From: Pseudobdellovibrionaceae bacterium
GTDB taxonomy: Bacteria; Bdellovibrionota; Bdellovibrionia; Bdellovibrionales; Bdellovibrionaceae
Length of the DNA: 64,000 nucleotides
Assembly (NCBI GenBank): GCA_947449255.1
Contig: CANFQX010000011.1
Location: 1-64,000 of the forward strand
Direction: 5' to 3'
The position numbers and the translations under genes were made by a program. Every line of letters begins with the position of its first letter. Positions within the stretch are counted from its first letter, which is position 1. Below are positions 1 to 8,741 of this stretch, in pieces. The notes below the pieces were generated by a model. It was not told the origin of the DNA and ran no database searches. It saw nothing but the letters and a program-made list of their open reading frames with translations.

Positions 1-2
1 GA

Positions 3-104
3 AAATCAAAATTAAATCCGTTCGAACTTAAGACCGGACTTGAGCAAAAACTTAAAGATTTTTTCGAAATACAACGAAGAGACACCATAAGAAAGGCAGC
101 ATGA
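3..104 (+). CDS. possible 3' end of an upstream gene (partial)
   Basis: Frame 3 is open from the window edge to a TGA at 102-104 and encodes about 33 residues that are lysine-rich and probably helical (for example LEQKLKDFFEIQRRD). The composition looks like the tail of a real protein, but with no upstream sequence the family cannot be recognised. The 230 bases that follow, up to the next gene, show no convincing gene. Confidence 0.35.
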   Translation, partial: KSKLNPFELKTGLEQKLKDFFEIQRRDTIRKAA

Positions 105-334
105 TGGATCATAAAAATACAGTGTCATCTACTTATGAGTTAATACGCTACCGACCTCAGTCCTTTAGTCTAGGTTTATGCCATTGATTTGACGACGAAG
201 GTCTCGCTTTGAGACAATTTCCAATGAGTATAGGGATAACAAGGTTAAGACTGGTCAAATACTGTCTCTATGAACCAACTTAAAATATTTTTTGCGCTCA
301 GTAGCGATTACACAAGACTTCATGGAGGAGGCCT

Positions 335-1459
335 ATGGGTACCGATACATTCCAAGAATTAAAATTGAGCCACCTTGAATTTGAGCCTGATTCAAAAAAA
401 ACTCACTCCCAGAACGTAAGTCAATTTCCGTTGCCCGACGAGTTGCCAAAAAGGCCTGACCTCAGTCATCTGCCGAAGGATATTTTAAAAACAACAACGG
501 TTGAAAATCTTATTTCGCAAAATGAAGATTTAATGTCACGATTGAAAGTTTCACTCCGTCGCCTCTCGATTTTGGAAAATGAAAATCAAAGGATAATGGA
601 GGAGTCAAGCCAATCACGAATGGCTCAATCATCAACCACTGATCAAATTCTTGTCCTCAAAGAAAAGGATAATCGTTGGAAGCAAAAAGTCGAAATTCTT
701 GAAAATCAAAAAGAAATTCAAACCGAACAAATTCAAGAGTTGGAACAAAAACTTCAGTTCATGTCCCTCGACCTCGTTCGACATGAAAAATATCACGAAA
801 GAATAAAAAATCAGGTTAAGCCCTACATCACACAGCTTAAGGCTTACGCAAATACTCAAGAATTAAAAATTCAGGAATTAGAGGAAAGTCTTTCACAAAA
901 AGAGGCTCACCTAAGAGATATTCGTAACCAGATCATTGAGGTTACAAAAAACTCTCAAATTCAAATAGATTCAACAGAAAAAAGATCCCAAGAAATCACT
1001 CAATATTACGAAAATCAAATCCAGGCTCTAGCCAAGGAACTTGAAATCTTCCGCGAACATAACCAAGATCTTGAACTCAAGTCGTTGAAACTTCACTCTG
1101 CTCTAGAGAAACAGGATGTCTTAGAAAATGAAGTGATCAATCTCACCAGAAGCAAAGAAGATCTCAAGGATCGCTTACTCAATGAAATCCATCATATCCA
1201 GGAGCGACAAACTGAGCTGACTAGGCAAAATCAAAAAATTGGTGTTGAGCATGCTGACCTTCAAATTCGAGTTTTAGCGGATTATGATAAAATTCAAAAA
1301 TTAGAACTTGAAAACAGGCAACAGCAAGAGCAACTCGAGGGACTTCGATTTATGTGGTCCTCTAAAAATGAGGAAAATGAAAAGCTGAAGTTGGCTGCCT
1401 CAGCTTTAGAAAGACTTAACGTGGAACTCAGTCAAAAACTAAATGAGATTCGAAAATAA
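335..1459 (+). CDS. coiled-coil protein, function unknown
   Basis: The 374-residue protein is almost entirely predicted coiled coil: from about residue 55 to the end it is heptad-like and dominated by Q, E, K, L and N. There is no signal peptide, transmembrane segment or recognisable enzymatic motif, so it is probably a cytoplasmic structural or scaffolding protein. The ATG start at 335 is supported by a strong Shine-Dalgarno sequence (GGAGGAGG) just upstream. It converges on the STAS gene across a hairpin. Long coiled-coil proteins often act as cytoskeletal or polarity factors, but nothing in the sequence assigns such a role here. Confidence 0.8.
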   Translation: MGTDTFQELKLSHLEFEPDSKKTHSQNVSQFPLPDELPKRPDLSHLPKDILKTTTVENLISQNEDLMSRLKVSLRRLSILENENQRIMEESSQSRMAQSSTTDQILVLKEKDNRWKQKVEILENQKEIQTEQIQELEQKLQFMSLDLVRHEKYHERIKNQVKPYITQLKAYANTQELKIQELEESLSQKEAHLRDIRNQIIEVTKNSQIQIDSTEKRSQEITQYYENQIQALAKELEIFREHNQDLELKSLKLHSALEKQDVLENEVINLTRSKEDLKDRLLNEIHHIQERQTELTRQNQKIGVEHADLQIRVLADYDKIQKLELENRQQQEQLEGLRFMWSSKNEENEKLKLAASALERLNVELSQKLNEIRK

Positions 1460-1481
1460 TTTTTTTAAATTTTAAAATTCA

Positions 1482-1516
1482 CTTCTGATTGGAACTAAAA
1501 ACAATCAGAAGCTTTT
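1482..1516 (+). terminator. hairpin between convergent genes
   Basis: CTTCTGATTG (1482-1491) and CAATCAGAAG (1502-1511) form a perfect 10-bp stem with a 10-nt loop, followed by CTTTTC. It lies between the coiled-coil gene and the convergent STAS gene and overlaps the STAS stop codon. It is probably a terminator, but the T-run is short. Confidence 0.5.
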
Positions 1517-1831
1517 CAAAGCGCCATCGATATCTTCATGAACTTCCAAACTTGAACACTCGGTAAACTGAAGCAATCGGCGAAAATCAGGACTCAGTCC
1601 CGAAATTTTTACATTCATTTTTTTGGAGACATTGAGCTCATTTAATATTCCAAAAAAGGATTGAATTCCTGATGAGCCCACGAATGAAAGACTCTTCATA
1701 CAGAAGACAATGTTTTTATTTTTAAATTTCTCAAGGCAAGCATTTTTAAAGAATTGAGCTTTTTCTATTTCAATTCTTCCACTCAAAGAAACCACGGAAA
1801 TATCACCATCTCTTAAGAGCTTCAATTCCAT
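1505..1831 (-). CDS. STAS-domain protein (anti-sigma factor antagonist type)
   Basis: The 108-residue protein is a single STAS domain of the SpoIIAA/RsbV type. It shows the alternating strand/helix pattern, the VSLSGRIE strand near residues 14-21, and the conserved loop VGSSGIQSF at about residues 51-59. The serines of that loop are where family members are reversibly phosphorylated by an anti-sigma-factor kinase. Typical members bind that kinase and so free a sigma factor or set a partner-switching response. The usual Asp before the Ser pair is replaced by Gly, so phosphorylation is not certain. No kinase or phosphatase partner is adjacent. The upstream neighbour is divergent lptD. Confidence 0.8.
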   Translation of the reverse strand: MELKLLRDGDISVVSLSGRIEIEKAQFFKNACLEKFKNKNIVFCMKSLSFVGSSGIQSFFGILNELNVSKKMNVKISGLSPDFRRLLQFTECSSLEVHEDIDGALKSF

Positions 1832-1965
1832 TCAAAACCTCATCCTTAGTAAAATGACATGCCACTCCTTAACGGCAGAAAGTTGAATCTATTAAAGTCC
1901 AAAAAGTAGTTATATTTATTAAGTTCTAACTCGACAAACGGCCTGTATCTCCCTAGACTCAAAAC

Positions 1966-4374
1966 GTGTTTGAAAACTATATTAAATTTCTTTTTTTATT
2001 TTTAATTTTCCTCGCCAGTCCCAGGACTTTCGGCCAAGAAAAATCCCCTTCTGCTAAAGTTCAAGGGCTGCTTTTGAATGCTGATAATATCTTTAGAGAT
2101 ACTGACAAAGATCTTATTGAGCTGCAGGGATCCGTTCAAATCATCTATCAAACTCAACACATTAAATCTGACAAAGCCATTATATATTTGCGCACTAAAC
2201 GAGCTGAACTTTTTGGTCATGTTGAAATGATCGACCCAAAAAATACGATCAAAGCCGATCAAATATTTCTGGACTATGAAGCCAACACCGGAGTTATTTA
2301 TAATGGCTTTGTGCAATCGGGCCTGGTTAAATTTAGCGGCGACAGATTGGATAAAATCAATGAGTCCGAGTACATTGTTTCTTCAGCTGATTACACAGCC
2401 TGCACCAATTGCCCCTCCACGTGGAGCTTTTCTGGCAGTTCAATAAGGGCAGAACTGGGTGGTTATGCTTATATTAAGAATGCCATTCTGCGAGTCTCCG
2501 AAGTCCCTGTCTTTTGGCTCCCTTATTTAGTTGTACCACTGAAAAGCGATCGTCAATCTGGCTTTTTAACCCCCGGCTTTGAGCAGTCTGATACGGGTGG
2601 ATTCACTTTGATTCAGCCCTATTTTTGGGCGCTTTCAAGAAGTACTGATGTCACGATATCAGCCGTCAATTACGAACATCGAGGATTAAAAGGACTGATT
2701 GAATATAGGTATTTATTAAGCGAAGACAGCTTTGGAAATCTTAACACCGCCTTCCTTGAGGATAAAGCCTTTGGCGAATCCAGCAGGCTAAATAATTTCA
2801 GAGATTTTTTAGAAAAGGGAAAACCTATCGATAGATGGTTCGTCAGGTATGATCACTATTTCGCCATGAATGATGATATCGTAGCAAGGGCACAAGTCAA
2901 TTTGACTAGTGACATTCAGTATTCAAAAGATTTTCCACTTGAAACTTTAAATTATGGCGATTCCGCGATGGAAAATCGCGTCTCATTCACAAAAAATACA
3001 AAGGATAGCCACGCTAGCATTGATACATCTTATTACGTCAACATGCTTCAGGCAGATCCTACGGCCGGCAATGATGATGCCGTACACAGAGCTCCTGAAT
3101 TAAGATACTCAGCGATTCAGAAAAATATCGGAGAAAGTAATTTTATTTATTTTTGGGATCTAAATTACGTTAATTTTACCCGACCTGGAAATTCTTATGA
3201 CAATATGGCAACCACAAGTGATGGAAAAACTAAATACATCAAAAATTCCTGCAATAAGCCAAACTGGTCTGACTTTCCTGACTGTCAACCAACTCATGAT
3301 GGAGCCTATGATCCTAGTATTGATTTAATTCGAACTGGCCAACGTCTTGACTTTCGCCCATCACTTTATTTTCCAATCAAAGTTCAAGATGGATTAGATA
3401 TTATCCCCATTTTGAATTACAGAGAAACTCACTACAACTTCAATGTCGGCGACGAGCAGAGCTATGTTCGACGCTATCTGAGAACTTCATTAACTGGACG
3501 AATGATCTTAAGCGCCGCCTACGGCGACCTCAGCGATCTGAAATCAGTGAGATACAAGCATGAAATATTGCCCGAAATGACATACACAAATATCCCGTGG
3601 ATTAATCAGAAAAGTCACCCCTTCTTCGGAACAGGCCCTCTGAATGAAACCCCCTACTCTTCTCGCGATGGAATTAGTGATGGTGACCTAACAAGCCCAT
3701 ACAGCCTTCAATTTGACTACCAAGATAGAATTTATGATCGCAATCTTTTAAATTTTGTCTTAACCAATAAGTTGACCCAAAAACGGTGGATAGAAGATCG
3801 TACCGAGTATCAACAAATTGCTTCTCTCAAATTATTGCAGTCCTATGATGGAACTCAATTGGACCGAAACAATAATATCCGCGAGCCATGGTCTGACCTG
3901 ATGGCTATTCTAGATTTGCGTCTTAATAACTTACAAAGCTATTCAATCTTTGATTACTTCCCCTACCAGAGCGTGACCAATGTCTCCTCACGAGTTCGGC
4001 TATTAACCACAGAGGGGCAATTTGGACAGATTGGTCTAACCCAGCAATATAAAATCACGCCTGGACAATCTGTGGATGTTTCAAGCCGCACAGAGGACTT
4101 TACTTTTGCTGGTGGGATCATTTCAAGATATGTAAACCTCATGGGACAAATAGTTTATGATGCCAACTGGGAGGCCTCTAAGCAGGGGAAGCCCGTTAAA
4201 TCCTGGGCCTATATTGCACAGTTTAAACCTCCTGGAGATTGTTGGCTCATCCGCTTAGTTCAAGATCAAGTCACTGGCGGCGAGACGAACACACGACTAA
4301 ACTTTGAGTTTACTTTTGATGGCAAGCCTGCGCCACCGATCAGTCCAGAGACTCTCCAACAGTTTGGTTTTTAG
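1966..4374 (+). CDS. lptD: LPS-assembly outer-membrane protein LptD
   Basis: The 802-residue protein has an N-terminal signal segment (FLFLFLIFLAS), then an OstA/LptA-like beta-jellyroll domain at about residues 35-150 (KADQIFLDYEANTGVIYNG), then a large C-terminal beta-barrel rich in aromatic strands. LptD works with the lipoprotein LptE to insert lipopolysaccharide into the outer leaflet of the outer membrane. Cysteines in CTNC near residue 146, in two loop positions, and in PPGDCW near the C-terminus could form the disulfides typical of LptD. The start is GTG at 1966. Length and domain order match the family. Most other Lpt genes are not in the window. Confidence 0.93.
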   Translation: MFENYIKFLFLFLIFLASPRTFGQEKSPSAKVQGLLLNADNIFRDTDKDLIELQGSVQIIYQTQHIKSDKAIIYLRTKRAELFGHVEMIDPKNTIKADQIFLDYEANTGVIYNGFVQSGLVKFSGDRLDKINESEYIVSSADYTACTNCPSTWSFSGSSIRAELGGYAYIKNAILRVSEVPVFWLPYLVVPLKSDRQSGFLTPGFEQSDTGGFTLIQPYFWALSRSTDVTISAVNYEHRGLKGLIEYRYLLSEDSFGNLNTAFLEDKAFGESSRLNNFRDFLEKGKPIDRWFVRYDHYFAMNDDIVARAQVNLTSDIQYSKDFPLETLNYGDSAMENRVSFTKNTKDSHASIDTSYYVNMLQADPTAGNDDAVHRAPELRYSAIQKNIGESNFIYFWDLNYVNFTRPGNSYDNMATTSDGKTKYIKNSCNKPNWSDFPDCQPTHDGAYDPSIDLIRTGQRLDFRPSLYFPIKVQDGLDIIPILNYRETHYNFNVGDEQSYVRRYLRTSLTGRMILSAAYGDLSDLKSVRYKHEILPEMTYTNIPWINQKSHPFFGTGPLNETPYSSRDGISDGDLTSPYSLQFDYQDRIYDRNLLNFVLTNKLTQKRWIEDRTEYQQIASLKLLQSYDGTQLDRNNNIREPWSDLMAILDLRLNNLQSYSIFDYFPYQSVTNVSSRVRLLTTEGQFGQIGLTQQYKITPGQSVDVSSRTEDFTFAGGIISRYVNLMGQIVYDANWEASKQGKPVKSWAYIAQFKPPGDCWLIRLVQDQVTGGETNTRLNFEFTFDGKPAPPISPETLQQFGF

Positions 4375-4420
4375 TTCATAGAAAAAATTGAAATTTATAA
4401 CTCAAATTAAACAACCAAGC

Positions 4421-4807
4421 TCAGTTCGTGACATCTTCAAAAATGATGACCTCATCATCCAAGCCAACAAAGGCCCAATGAATTTCAACCAAAATATTGA
4501 ATCGATTTGATAAAAAAATAACAGCCTTTTCTAGGCGATTTTTTTGCCTTTTTGAAACACGAGTGAGATAGAAGCTTGAAAGATTCACTGACTTCACTTC
4601 CACCATCAATAGGTGTCCTTGTGGCGCTCTAAATAACAAATCAACTTCAGCAAAAGGAGTCTTCATTCTTTGCTTTAAGAGCAGAAAATTTCGTGATTGA
4701 TAGTAATCAATCACAATTTCTTCAGCCTTCAGTCCACGTTGATGAGACCAGCATGATTTTTTTGATGATGAATTAAATCCATCATCACGTGAGATGTTCT
4801 TTGACAC
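4421..4807 (-). CDS. yraN: YraN/UPF0102 endonuclease-like protein
   Basis: This is a UPF0102-family protein with an archaeal Holliday-junction-resolvase-like (restriction endonuclease) fold. Visible motifs are [13 protein letters not shown], then [11 protein letters not shown] (family E-[IV]-D signature, with Ala in place of the common Gly) and LLMVEVKS (E-x-K). Biological role remains unclear in the family. The ORF track extends to 4903, deep inside rnhB in another frame, and that extension is not family-like. No ATG lies in frame near the expected start, so GTG at 4807 is chosen; it overlaps rnhB by 23 bases. The rnhB-yraN order is a common pairing. Confidence 0.8.
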   Translation of the reverse strand: MSKNISRDDGFNSSSKKSCWSHQRGLKAEEIVIDYYQSRNFLLLKQRMKTPFAEVDLLFRAPQGHLLMVEVKSVNLSSFYLTRVSKRQKNRLEKAVIFLSNRFNILVEIHWAFVGLDDEVIIFEDVTN

Positions 4808-5441
4808 CCGCAAATGTCCTTCGGTGCATTTCACAGGGCCCATTCTCTGCGATTGCTTTTTTGTGAATAAGGGTTGAATAGCCTTTATGTTTTTCGAAGG
4901 CATAAACTGGGAATTGCACTCCTAAATCTTTCATCAGCTGATCTCGTGTGACCTTTGCAACAATAGATGCTGCAGAAATTGGAGCCACTCGCAAATCACC
5001 TTTAATTATTGTCGTCTGCTGAAAGTTGAATAGCCCCGGAATCTTTTGATTTCCATCAACCAGGATATGCCCACTTTTGACTCCAAGATTTTCTATGGCT
5101 CTTTTCATGGCCAGCAATGACGCTTGAAGTATATTCAACTCATCTATTTCTTCAACACTTGCACTTCCAATTCCAACGCGATGAGAGGCTAAGATCTCTT
5201 TCGCCATTTCACCTCGACGACATTCGGAAAGCAGTTTTGAATCTGTGACTAGTTCACTCAAATTATCTGAATTAAAAATGACTGCTGCAGCAAAAACAGG
5301 CCCTGCAAGACATCCACGCCCAACTTCATCAACCCCAATTACTGGAGAAGGTGAAAATTGATGCCAATCAATTTTTGGAAGGTCTTTATCATTTCCTTTA
5401 GACTTTATTTTTGACATTTTTTTGATCTGTTTCTCCGCCAC
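4785..5441 (-). CDS. rnhB: ribonuclease HII
   Basis: RNase HII cleaves the RNA strand of RNA-DNA hybrids and starts removal of misincorporated ribonucleotides. The signature [14 protein letters not shown] lies at about residues 36-49 and provides the first catalytic Asp-Glu pair. It is followed by TDSKLL, the ILVDGN aspartate near residue 130 and SIVAKVTRD near 160-168, so the active site looks complete. The 218-residue length is normal. The GTG start at 5441 is preceded by GGGAG at good spacing. A terminator lies between this gene and upstream rplS, so rnhB and yraN may have their own promoter or rely on read-through. Confidence 0.95.
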   Translation of the reverse strand: MAEKQIKKMSKIKSKGNDKDLPKIDWHQFSPSPVIGVDEVGRGCLAGPVFAAAVIFNSDNLSELVTDSKLLSECRRGEMAKEILASHRVGIGSASVEEIDELNILQASLLAMKRAIENLGVKSGHILVDGNQKIPGLFNFQQTTIIKGDLRVAPISAASIVAKVTRDQLMKDLGVQFPVYAFEKHKGYSTLIHKKAIAENGPCEMHRRTFAGVKEHLT

Positions 5442-5468
5442 GAAAGAACTCCCGAAAAATTTTTGAGC

Positions 5469-5503
5469 AAAAAAAAGCCTGGTTGATTAAAACCAGGCTT
5501 TTT
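5469..5503 (-). terminator. strong terminator after rplS
   Basis: AAAAAAGCCTGGTT and AACCAGGCTTTTTT form a long stem around a short loop, with an A-run on one side and a T-run on the other. The hairpin can work in both directions. On the minus strand it ends the prfC-to-rplS transcription unit. Confidence 0.88.
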
Positions 5504-5533
5504 CATAATATTTATATCAATATTTATTTTGCA

Positions 5534-5938
5534 CTAAGCCTTCGTAGAAGAGCTTACTACTGCTGCCAACTCAGATTTAATCTTAGCAGCTTTACCAGAT
5601 AGTTTGCGCAAGAAATAAAGTTTAGAACGGCGCACTTGTCCAATATTCACTAGTTCCACTTTATCAAGTGAAGGGCTGCTGAACGGGAATGTTCTTTCAA
5701 CTCCAACACCAGCAGATACTTTACGAACTGTGAATGATTTTACAGCTCCAGAACCTTGGATTTTTGTTACGATTCCTTTGAAAAGCTGAACGCGTTCTTT
5801 TTCGCCCTCTTTAACTTTTACAAATACGTTGACTGTGTCGCCAGAATTAAAATTTTGTATATTTTTATTAGCTGGTTTAACGCTTACGCGACGAACAAGA
5901 TTAGTTTCTTTAACTTCAGTTTTAACAGATTTAGCCAT
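5534..5938 (-). CDS. rplS: 50S ribosomal protein L19
   Basis: L19 sits at the 30S-50S interface. The family core is clear: [26 protein letters not shown], then [19 protein letters not shown] and the conserved [11 protein letters not shown]. The 134-residue protein has an N-terminal extension of about 15 residues and an Ala/Ser-rich tail compared with the usual 115. It is the last gene of the trmD block and is followed by a strong terminator. Confidence 0.97.
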   Translation of the reverse strand: MAKSVKTEVKETNLVRRVSVKPANKNIQNFNSGDTVNVFVKVKEGEKERVQLFKGIVTKIQGSGAVKSFTVRKVSAGVGVERTFPFSSPSLDKVELVNIGQVRRSKLYFLRKLSGKAAKIKSELAAVVSSSTKA

Positions 5939-5988
5939 TGCTTAGTCCCTTATGCCAGTGAAATTTTCACAAAAAGTAAAACAAGGGT

Positions 5989-6570
5989 CTACCACGGACC
6001 CATTACGCGGTCAAGACAGATACTTACTGCCGATCTTACTGAAAGATGGCGATAATCCCGAGGAGGAGCACCCCTGATACTTTCTAAAACCCCTGAACAG
6101 GATTTCAAAAGGTCCTCTGTCATTCCATTACCTGTACCGAATAACATGAATACGGGTCTTTTTTCTACATACATCTCATGTCGCAGCTCGCTAAATGTGT
6201 ATTTTTTTACCCCTTCATTCGCGGCAGAGGTCGCAATGACCAAGGCCTCAGGCACATTCCAGTCCGAAAGGGCTGCGGCAAGGCTTTCAGCGGTATGAAC
6301 TGGATCTAATGCGGTCTTTCGCATTGGATTATAAACTGCCCCCTGGCCGGTCTTCCAATGATCCAAGACTCGATCAACGAACATCAGCTGCTCCTTCATG
6401 GGATGAATAATATAATATTTTTCTACCCCAAAAACTTGCGCGGCCCGCGCTATATCGTGAATATCAAAATTTGTGACATTAGTAGCCACAGTTTTGTTTT
6501 GTCGATCACGCACTGGGTAATGAACTAAGCCAATGGCAAGTCTTGGTACATATAGAGATGCTTCAGTCAT
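5989..6570 (-). CDS. SPOUT-class RNA methyltransferase (PF09936-like)
   Basis: The protein resembles the SAM-dependent RNA methyltransferase family PF09936, which adopts the knotted SPOUT fold and is often beside or fused to TrmD in deltaproteobacteria-like genomes. Typical segments are LVHYPVRDR near the N-terminus, [26 protein letters not shown] (knot/SAM loop) and the terminal [13 protein letters not shown]. The RNA target is unknown to me. The ORF track starts at 6585, but ATG at 6570 overlaps the trmD stop by 8 bases (ATGACTGA) and gives a normal N-terminus. That suggests translational coupling to trmD. Confidence 0.82.
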   Translation of the reverse strand: MTEASLYVPRLAIGLVHYPVRDRQNKTVATNVTNFDIHDIARAAQVFGVEKYYIIHPMKEQLMFVDRVLDHWKTGQGAVYNPMRKTALDPVHTAESLAAALSDWNVPEALVIATSAANEGVKKYTFSELRHEMYVEKRPVFMLFGTGNGMTEDLLKSCSGVLESIRGAPPRDYRHLSVRSAVSICLDRVMGPW

Positions 6571-7399
6571 TGAAATCTTCCTCACTCAACCCAGCAAGAC
6601 CTAAAATATTTTTATCTTCAAAGCTGAGATTCATCCAAAATTTTTTGAGTTCCTGAAGAGGAGCCTCTTGTTTTTTTCTTTTAACGGCCTGGTATTTTAT
6701 ATTTTCCTGGCTAATATATTCTAAAAATAGGTCACGCCGCTTGACCAAGGTCACCAGGGCAGAGACTTTGATCTTCCATTCCTCAATGCTCTTATGATTC
6801 CCGCTTAAAAGAATGTCAGGAACATTTTGTGACAAGTACTCTCTGGGGCGAGTAAATTGGGGTGCTTCTAGCAATCCTTCCGAAAAAGTATCTTTGTCAG
6901 CACTTTCATTATGCCCAAGAACTCCAGGAATGAATCGAGAAAGACTATCAATGACCACCAAGGCGCCAAGCTCACCACCAGATAGAATGTAGTCCCCTAT
7001 TGAAATTTCTTCATCGACATAGGAATTAATAATTCTCTGATCAATCCCACCATAGCGGCCGCAAATAATGACTAAATGCTCTTCCTTGGCTAGTTCCCTG
7101 GCTTTTTGATCAGTAAGCACTCGCCCCTGGGGGGACATATATATAACTTTGGAAATATTCGGCTGTGCAGAATGGAGAATATTTTTCAGACTTAAATCCA
7201 AAGTCTCAGGCAACATCAGCATCCCATCACCCCCACCAAATGGACGATCATCCACGGTGCGATGGCGGTCTACGGCAAACTCTCTCGGGTTATGAGTGTT
7301 AAGACTCAAAAGATCTTTTTTTAGAGCTTGTCCCAAAACACCAAAGCCTGCTGCACTCTCCACCAATTCTGGAAAAAGAGTGATAACATCAATTTGCAT
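6563..7399 (-). CDS. trmD: tRNA (guanine-N1-)-methyltransferase TrmD
   Basis: TrmD methylates G37 of tRNAs that read codons beginning with C or with G36, which prevents +1 frameshifting. The N-terminus [11 protein letters not shown], the [11 protein letters not shown] loop, [13 protein letters not shown] and the trefoil-knot segment [20 protein letters not shown] are all present. The 278-residue length includes a longer C-terminal tail than in E. coli. The start lies 2 bases after the rimM stop, and the gene overlaps the downstream SPOUT methyltransferase, so it sits in a tight operon. Confidence 0.97.
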   Translation of the reverse strand: MQIDVITLFPELVESAAGFGVLGQALKKDLLSLNTHNPREFAVDRHRTVDDRPFGGGDGMLMLPETLDLSLKNILHSAQPNISKVIYMSPQGRVLTDQKARELAKEEHLVIICGRYGGIDQRIINSYVDEEISIGDYILSGGELGALVVIDSLSRFIPGVLGHNESADKDTFSEGLLEAPQFTRPREYLSQNVPDILLSGNHKSIEEWKIKVSALVTLVKRRDLFLEYISQENIKYQAVKRKKQEAPLQELKKFWMNLSFEDKNILGLAGLSEEDFND

Positions 7400-7401
7400 G
7401 A

Positions 7402-7917
7402 TTAAGCGTTCTCGATATCTAGCAGGCCTTCTGGTAAATCCATGACGATGGATTGGTGCTTAAAATCAATCTTTTTGATAAAAGCCTCTACAAATGGGAT
7501 TTCAATTTTTTTCCCATTGACGTCTACAACCAAAAGGTCCTGAGCTCCATTGCTTGAAAAATCAACAATTTCACCGATAACTTTTTGATCAACATCTTTA
7601 ACTTTAAAATTTCTAATTTCAGAAAGATAAATTGTTTCACCGGGTTTGGAAACCAAAAGGCTTTCTTCGATGAAAAACTCTAAATGCTCAACGTTTTCAG
7701 CCATTGTGCGGTCCAAAATTTCGGCAGCTTTTACGATAATACCTTTTTTAAAGGCTTTGACGCGCTCAACATTAAATTCAACTTTTTCTAAGTCTTCTTT
7801 AGATTGAAGCGAAAACTTTTTCATGCGCTTTGCCCAAGATATATCACCGGAAAAGATGACAACGTAAAGGTCTCCCTTAAGTCCATGAGCTTCTCTAACT
7901 TTACCTACCAATTTCAT
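7402..7917 (-). CDS. rimM: ribosome maturation factor RimM
   Basis: RimM assists assembly of the 30S head around protein S19. The N-terminal domain begins [18 protein letters not shown], which is the family start, and the C-terminal PRC-barrel contains the [11 protein letters not shown] and [17 protein letters not shown] segments. The ORF track begins 6 codons earlier at a TTG. The ATG at 7917 is preferred because GGAG lies 7 bases upstream and the N-terminus then matches the family. It is immediately upstream of trmD, the standard order. Confidence 0.93.
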   Translation of the reverse strand: MKLVGKVREAHGLKGDLYVVIFSGDISWAKRMKKFSLQSKEDLEKVEFNVERVKAFKKGIIVKAAEILDRTMAENVEHLEFFIEESLLVSKPGETIYLSEIRNFKVKDVDQKVIGEIVDFSSNGAQDLLVVDVNGKKIEIPFVEAFIKKIDFKHQSIVMDLPEGLLDIENA

Positions 7918-7977
7918 TTTAACTCCAGACGGCAATCAAAGATTCCGTCAACTAATGTTACTAATTCTCCAAATAGA

Positions 7978-8003
7978 AAGGGGTTGTTTGACAACAACCC
8001 CTT
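7978..8003. other. stem-loop between khpA and rimM
   Basis: AAGGGGTTGTT and AACAACCCCTT form a perfect 11-bp stem with a 4-nt loop. On the minus strand it is followed by a weak CTTTCTATTTGG tract. It may be a weak terminator, attenuator or RNA-processing site inside the operon. The longest gap of the operon (about 200 bases) is here. Confidence 0.5.
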
Positions 8004-8120
8004 CCATGAGAATCTCTATAAAAAATTGAATATGATTTAAAACTTACAACAACATGATAATTTTTTTTAGAGTCTCAATGATTAAAAAATCAAAAGACTC
8101 ATAAAAATTAAATCCTGCGA

Positions 8121-8360
8121 CTATTCAACGATATCTAAATGATAACGCTTATTGAGCTTAGTGCCCGCCGCGCGAATTATAGTTCTCATAGCTGCAGCAG
8201 TCTTACCTTGCTTGCCAATCACTTTGCCAAGATCCTCTTTATCAACCTTGAGAGCAAGCATTGTAGTCTGTTGACCTGGAATTTCATCCACTTCAACATG
8301 ATCAGGCTTGTCCACAAGGGACTTAGCCATGAACTCAACAAGATCTTTCAAGCTGTCCAT
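8121..8360 (-). CDS. khpA: KH-domain RNA-binding protein KhpA
   Basis: The 79-residue single KH-domain protein carries the RNA-binding loop GKVIGKQGKTAAAMRTII at about residues 45-62. Members bind RNA broadly, pair with KhpB in other bacteria, and are typically located between rpsP and rimM, as here. There is no signal peptide. The length is normal. Confidence 0.93.
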   Translation of the reverse strand: MDSLKDLVEFMAKSLVDKPDHVEVDEIPGQQTTMLALKVDKEDLGKVIGKQGKTAAAMRTIIRAAGTKLNKRYHLDIVE

Positions 8361-8426
8361 AAATACCCCCGAGAAAGATGAATTGCTAGAGCACTTCTAA
8401 TGAAGGACTCTAGCAAACCAAATAAC

Positions 8427-8675
8427 TTACTTAGCTTGAGCCAACTTAATTACATGTTTTACGCGGTCAGTAGGTTGTGCACCTTTTTTGATCCACTCTT
8501 CAACTTTAACTAGATCGATCTCTACCTTTTTATCAGCACCTTTAGGAGCTGGAATGTAAGTTCCTAGAATATCCAGGAATTTACCGGTAACATAACGACG
8601 AGAATCCGCAACAGTAATGCGGTACTTAGGATCATGCTTTGCGCCCATTCGAGCCAAACGAATAACAACTGCCAT
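8427..8675 (-). CDS. rpsP: 30S ribosomal protein S16
   Basis: The 82-residue protein has the family start VVIRLARMGAKHDPKYRI and the segment VADSRRYVTGKFLDILGTY. S16 is an early assembly protein of the 30S body. It lies 66 bases downstream of ffh and 66 bases upstream of khpA, the standard order in this operon. Confidence 0.97.
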   Translation of the reverse strand: MAVVIRLARMGAKHDPKYRITVADSRRYVTGKFLDILGTYIPAPKGADKKVEIDLVKVEEWIKKGAQPTDRVKHVIKLAQAK

Positions 8676-8741
8676 TTCTAAACCTCTTGTTCAAAACAGT
8701 AATTTCAAGTGTGTACTGTGTTCGTAATTAAATATCAAGCT

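Noticed and set aside
101-280. Frame with one in-frame TGA (28 codons, then about 29 more) after the partial gene
   Set aside because: An ATGA overlap and an internal TGA made a selenoprotein or pseudogene tempting, but open length is within chance and there is no SECIS-like hairpin or homologue.
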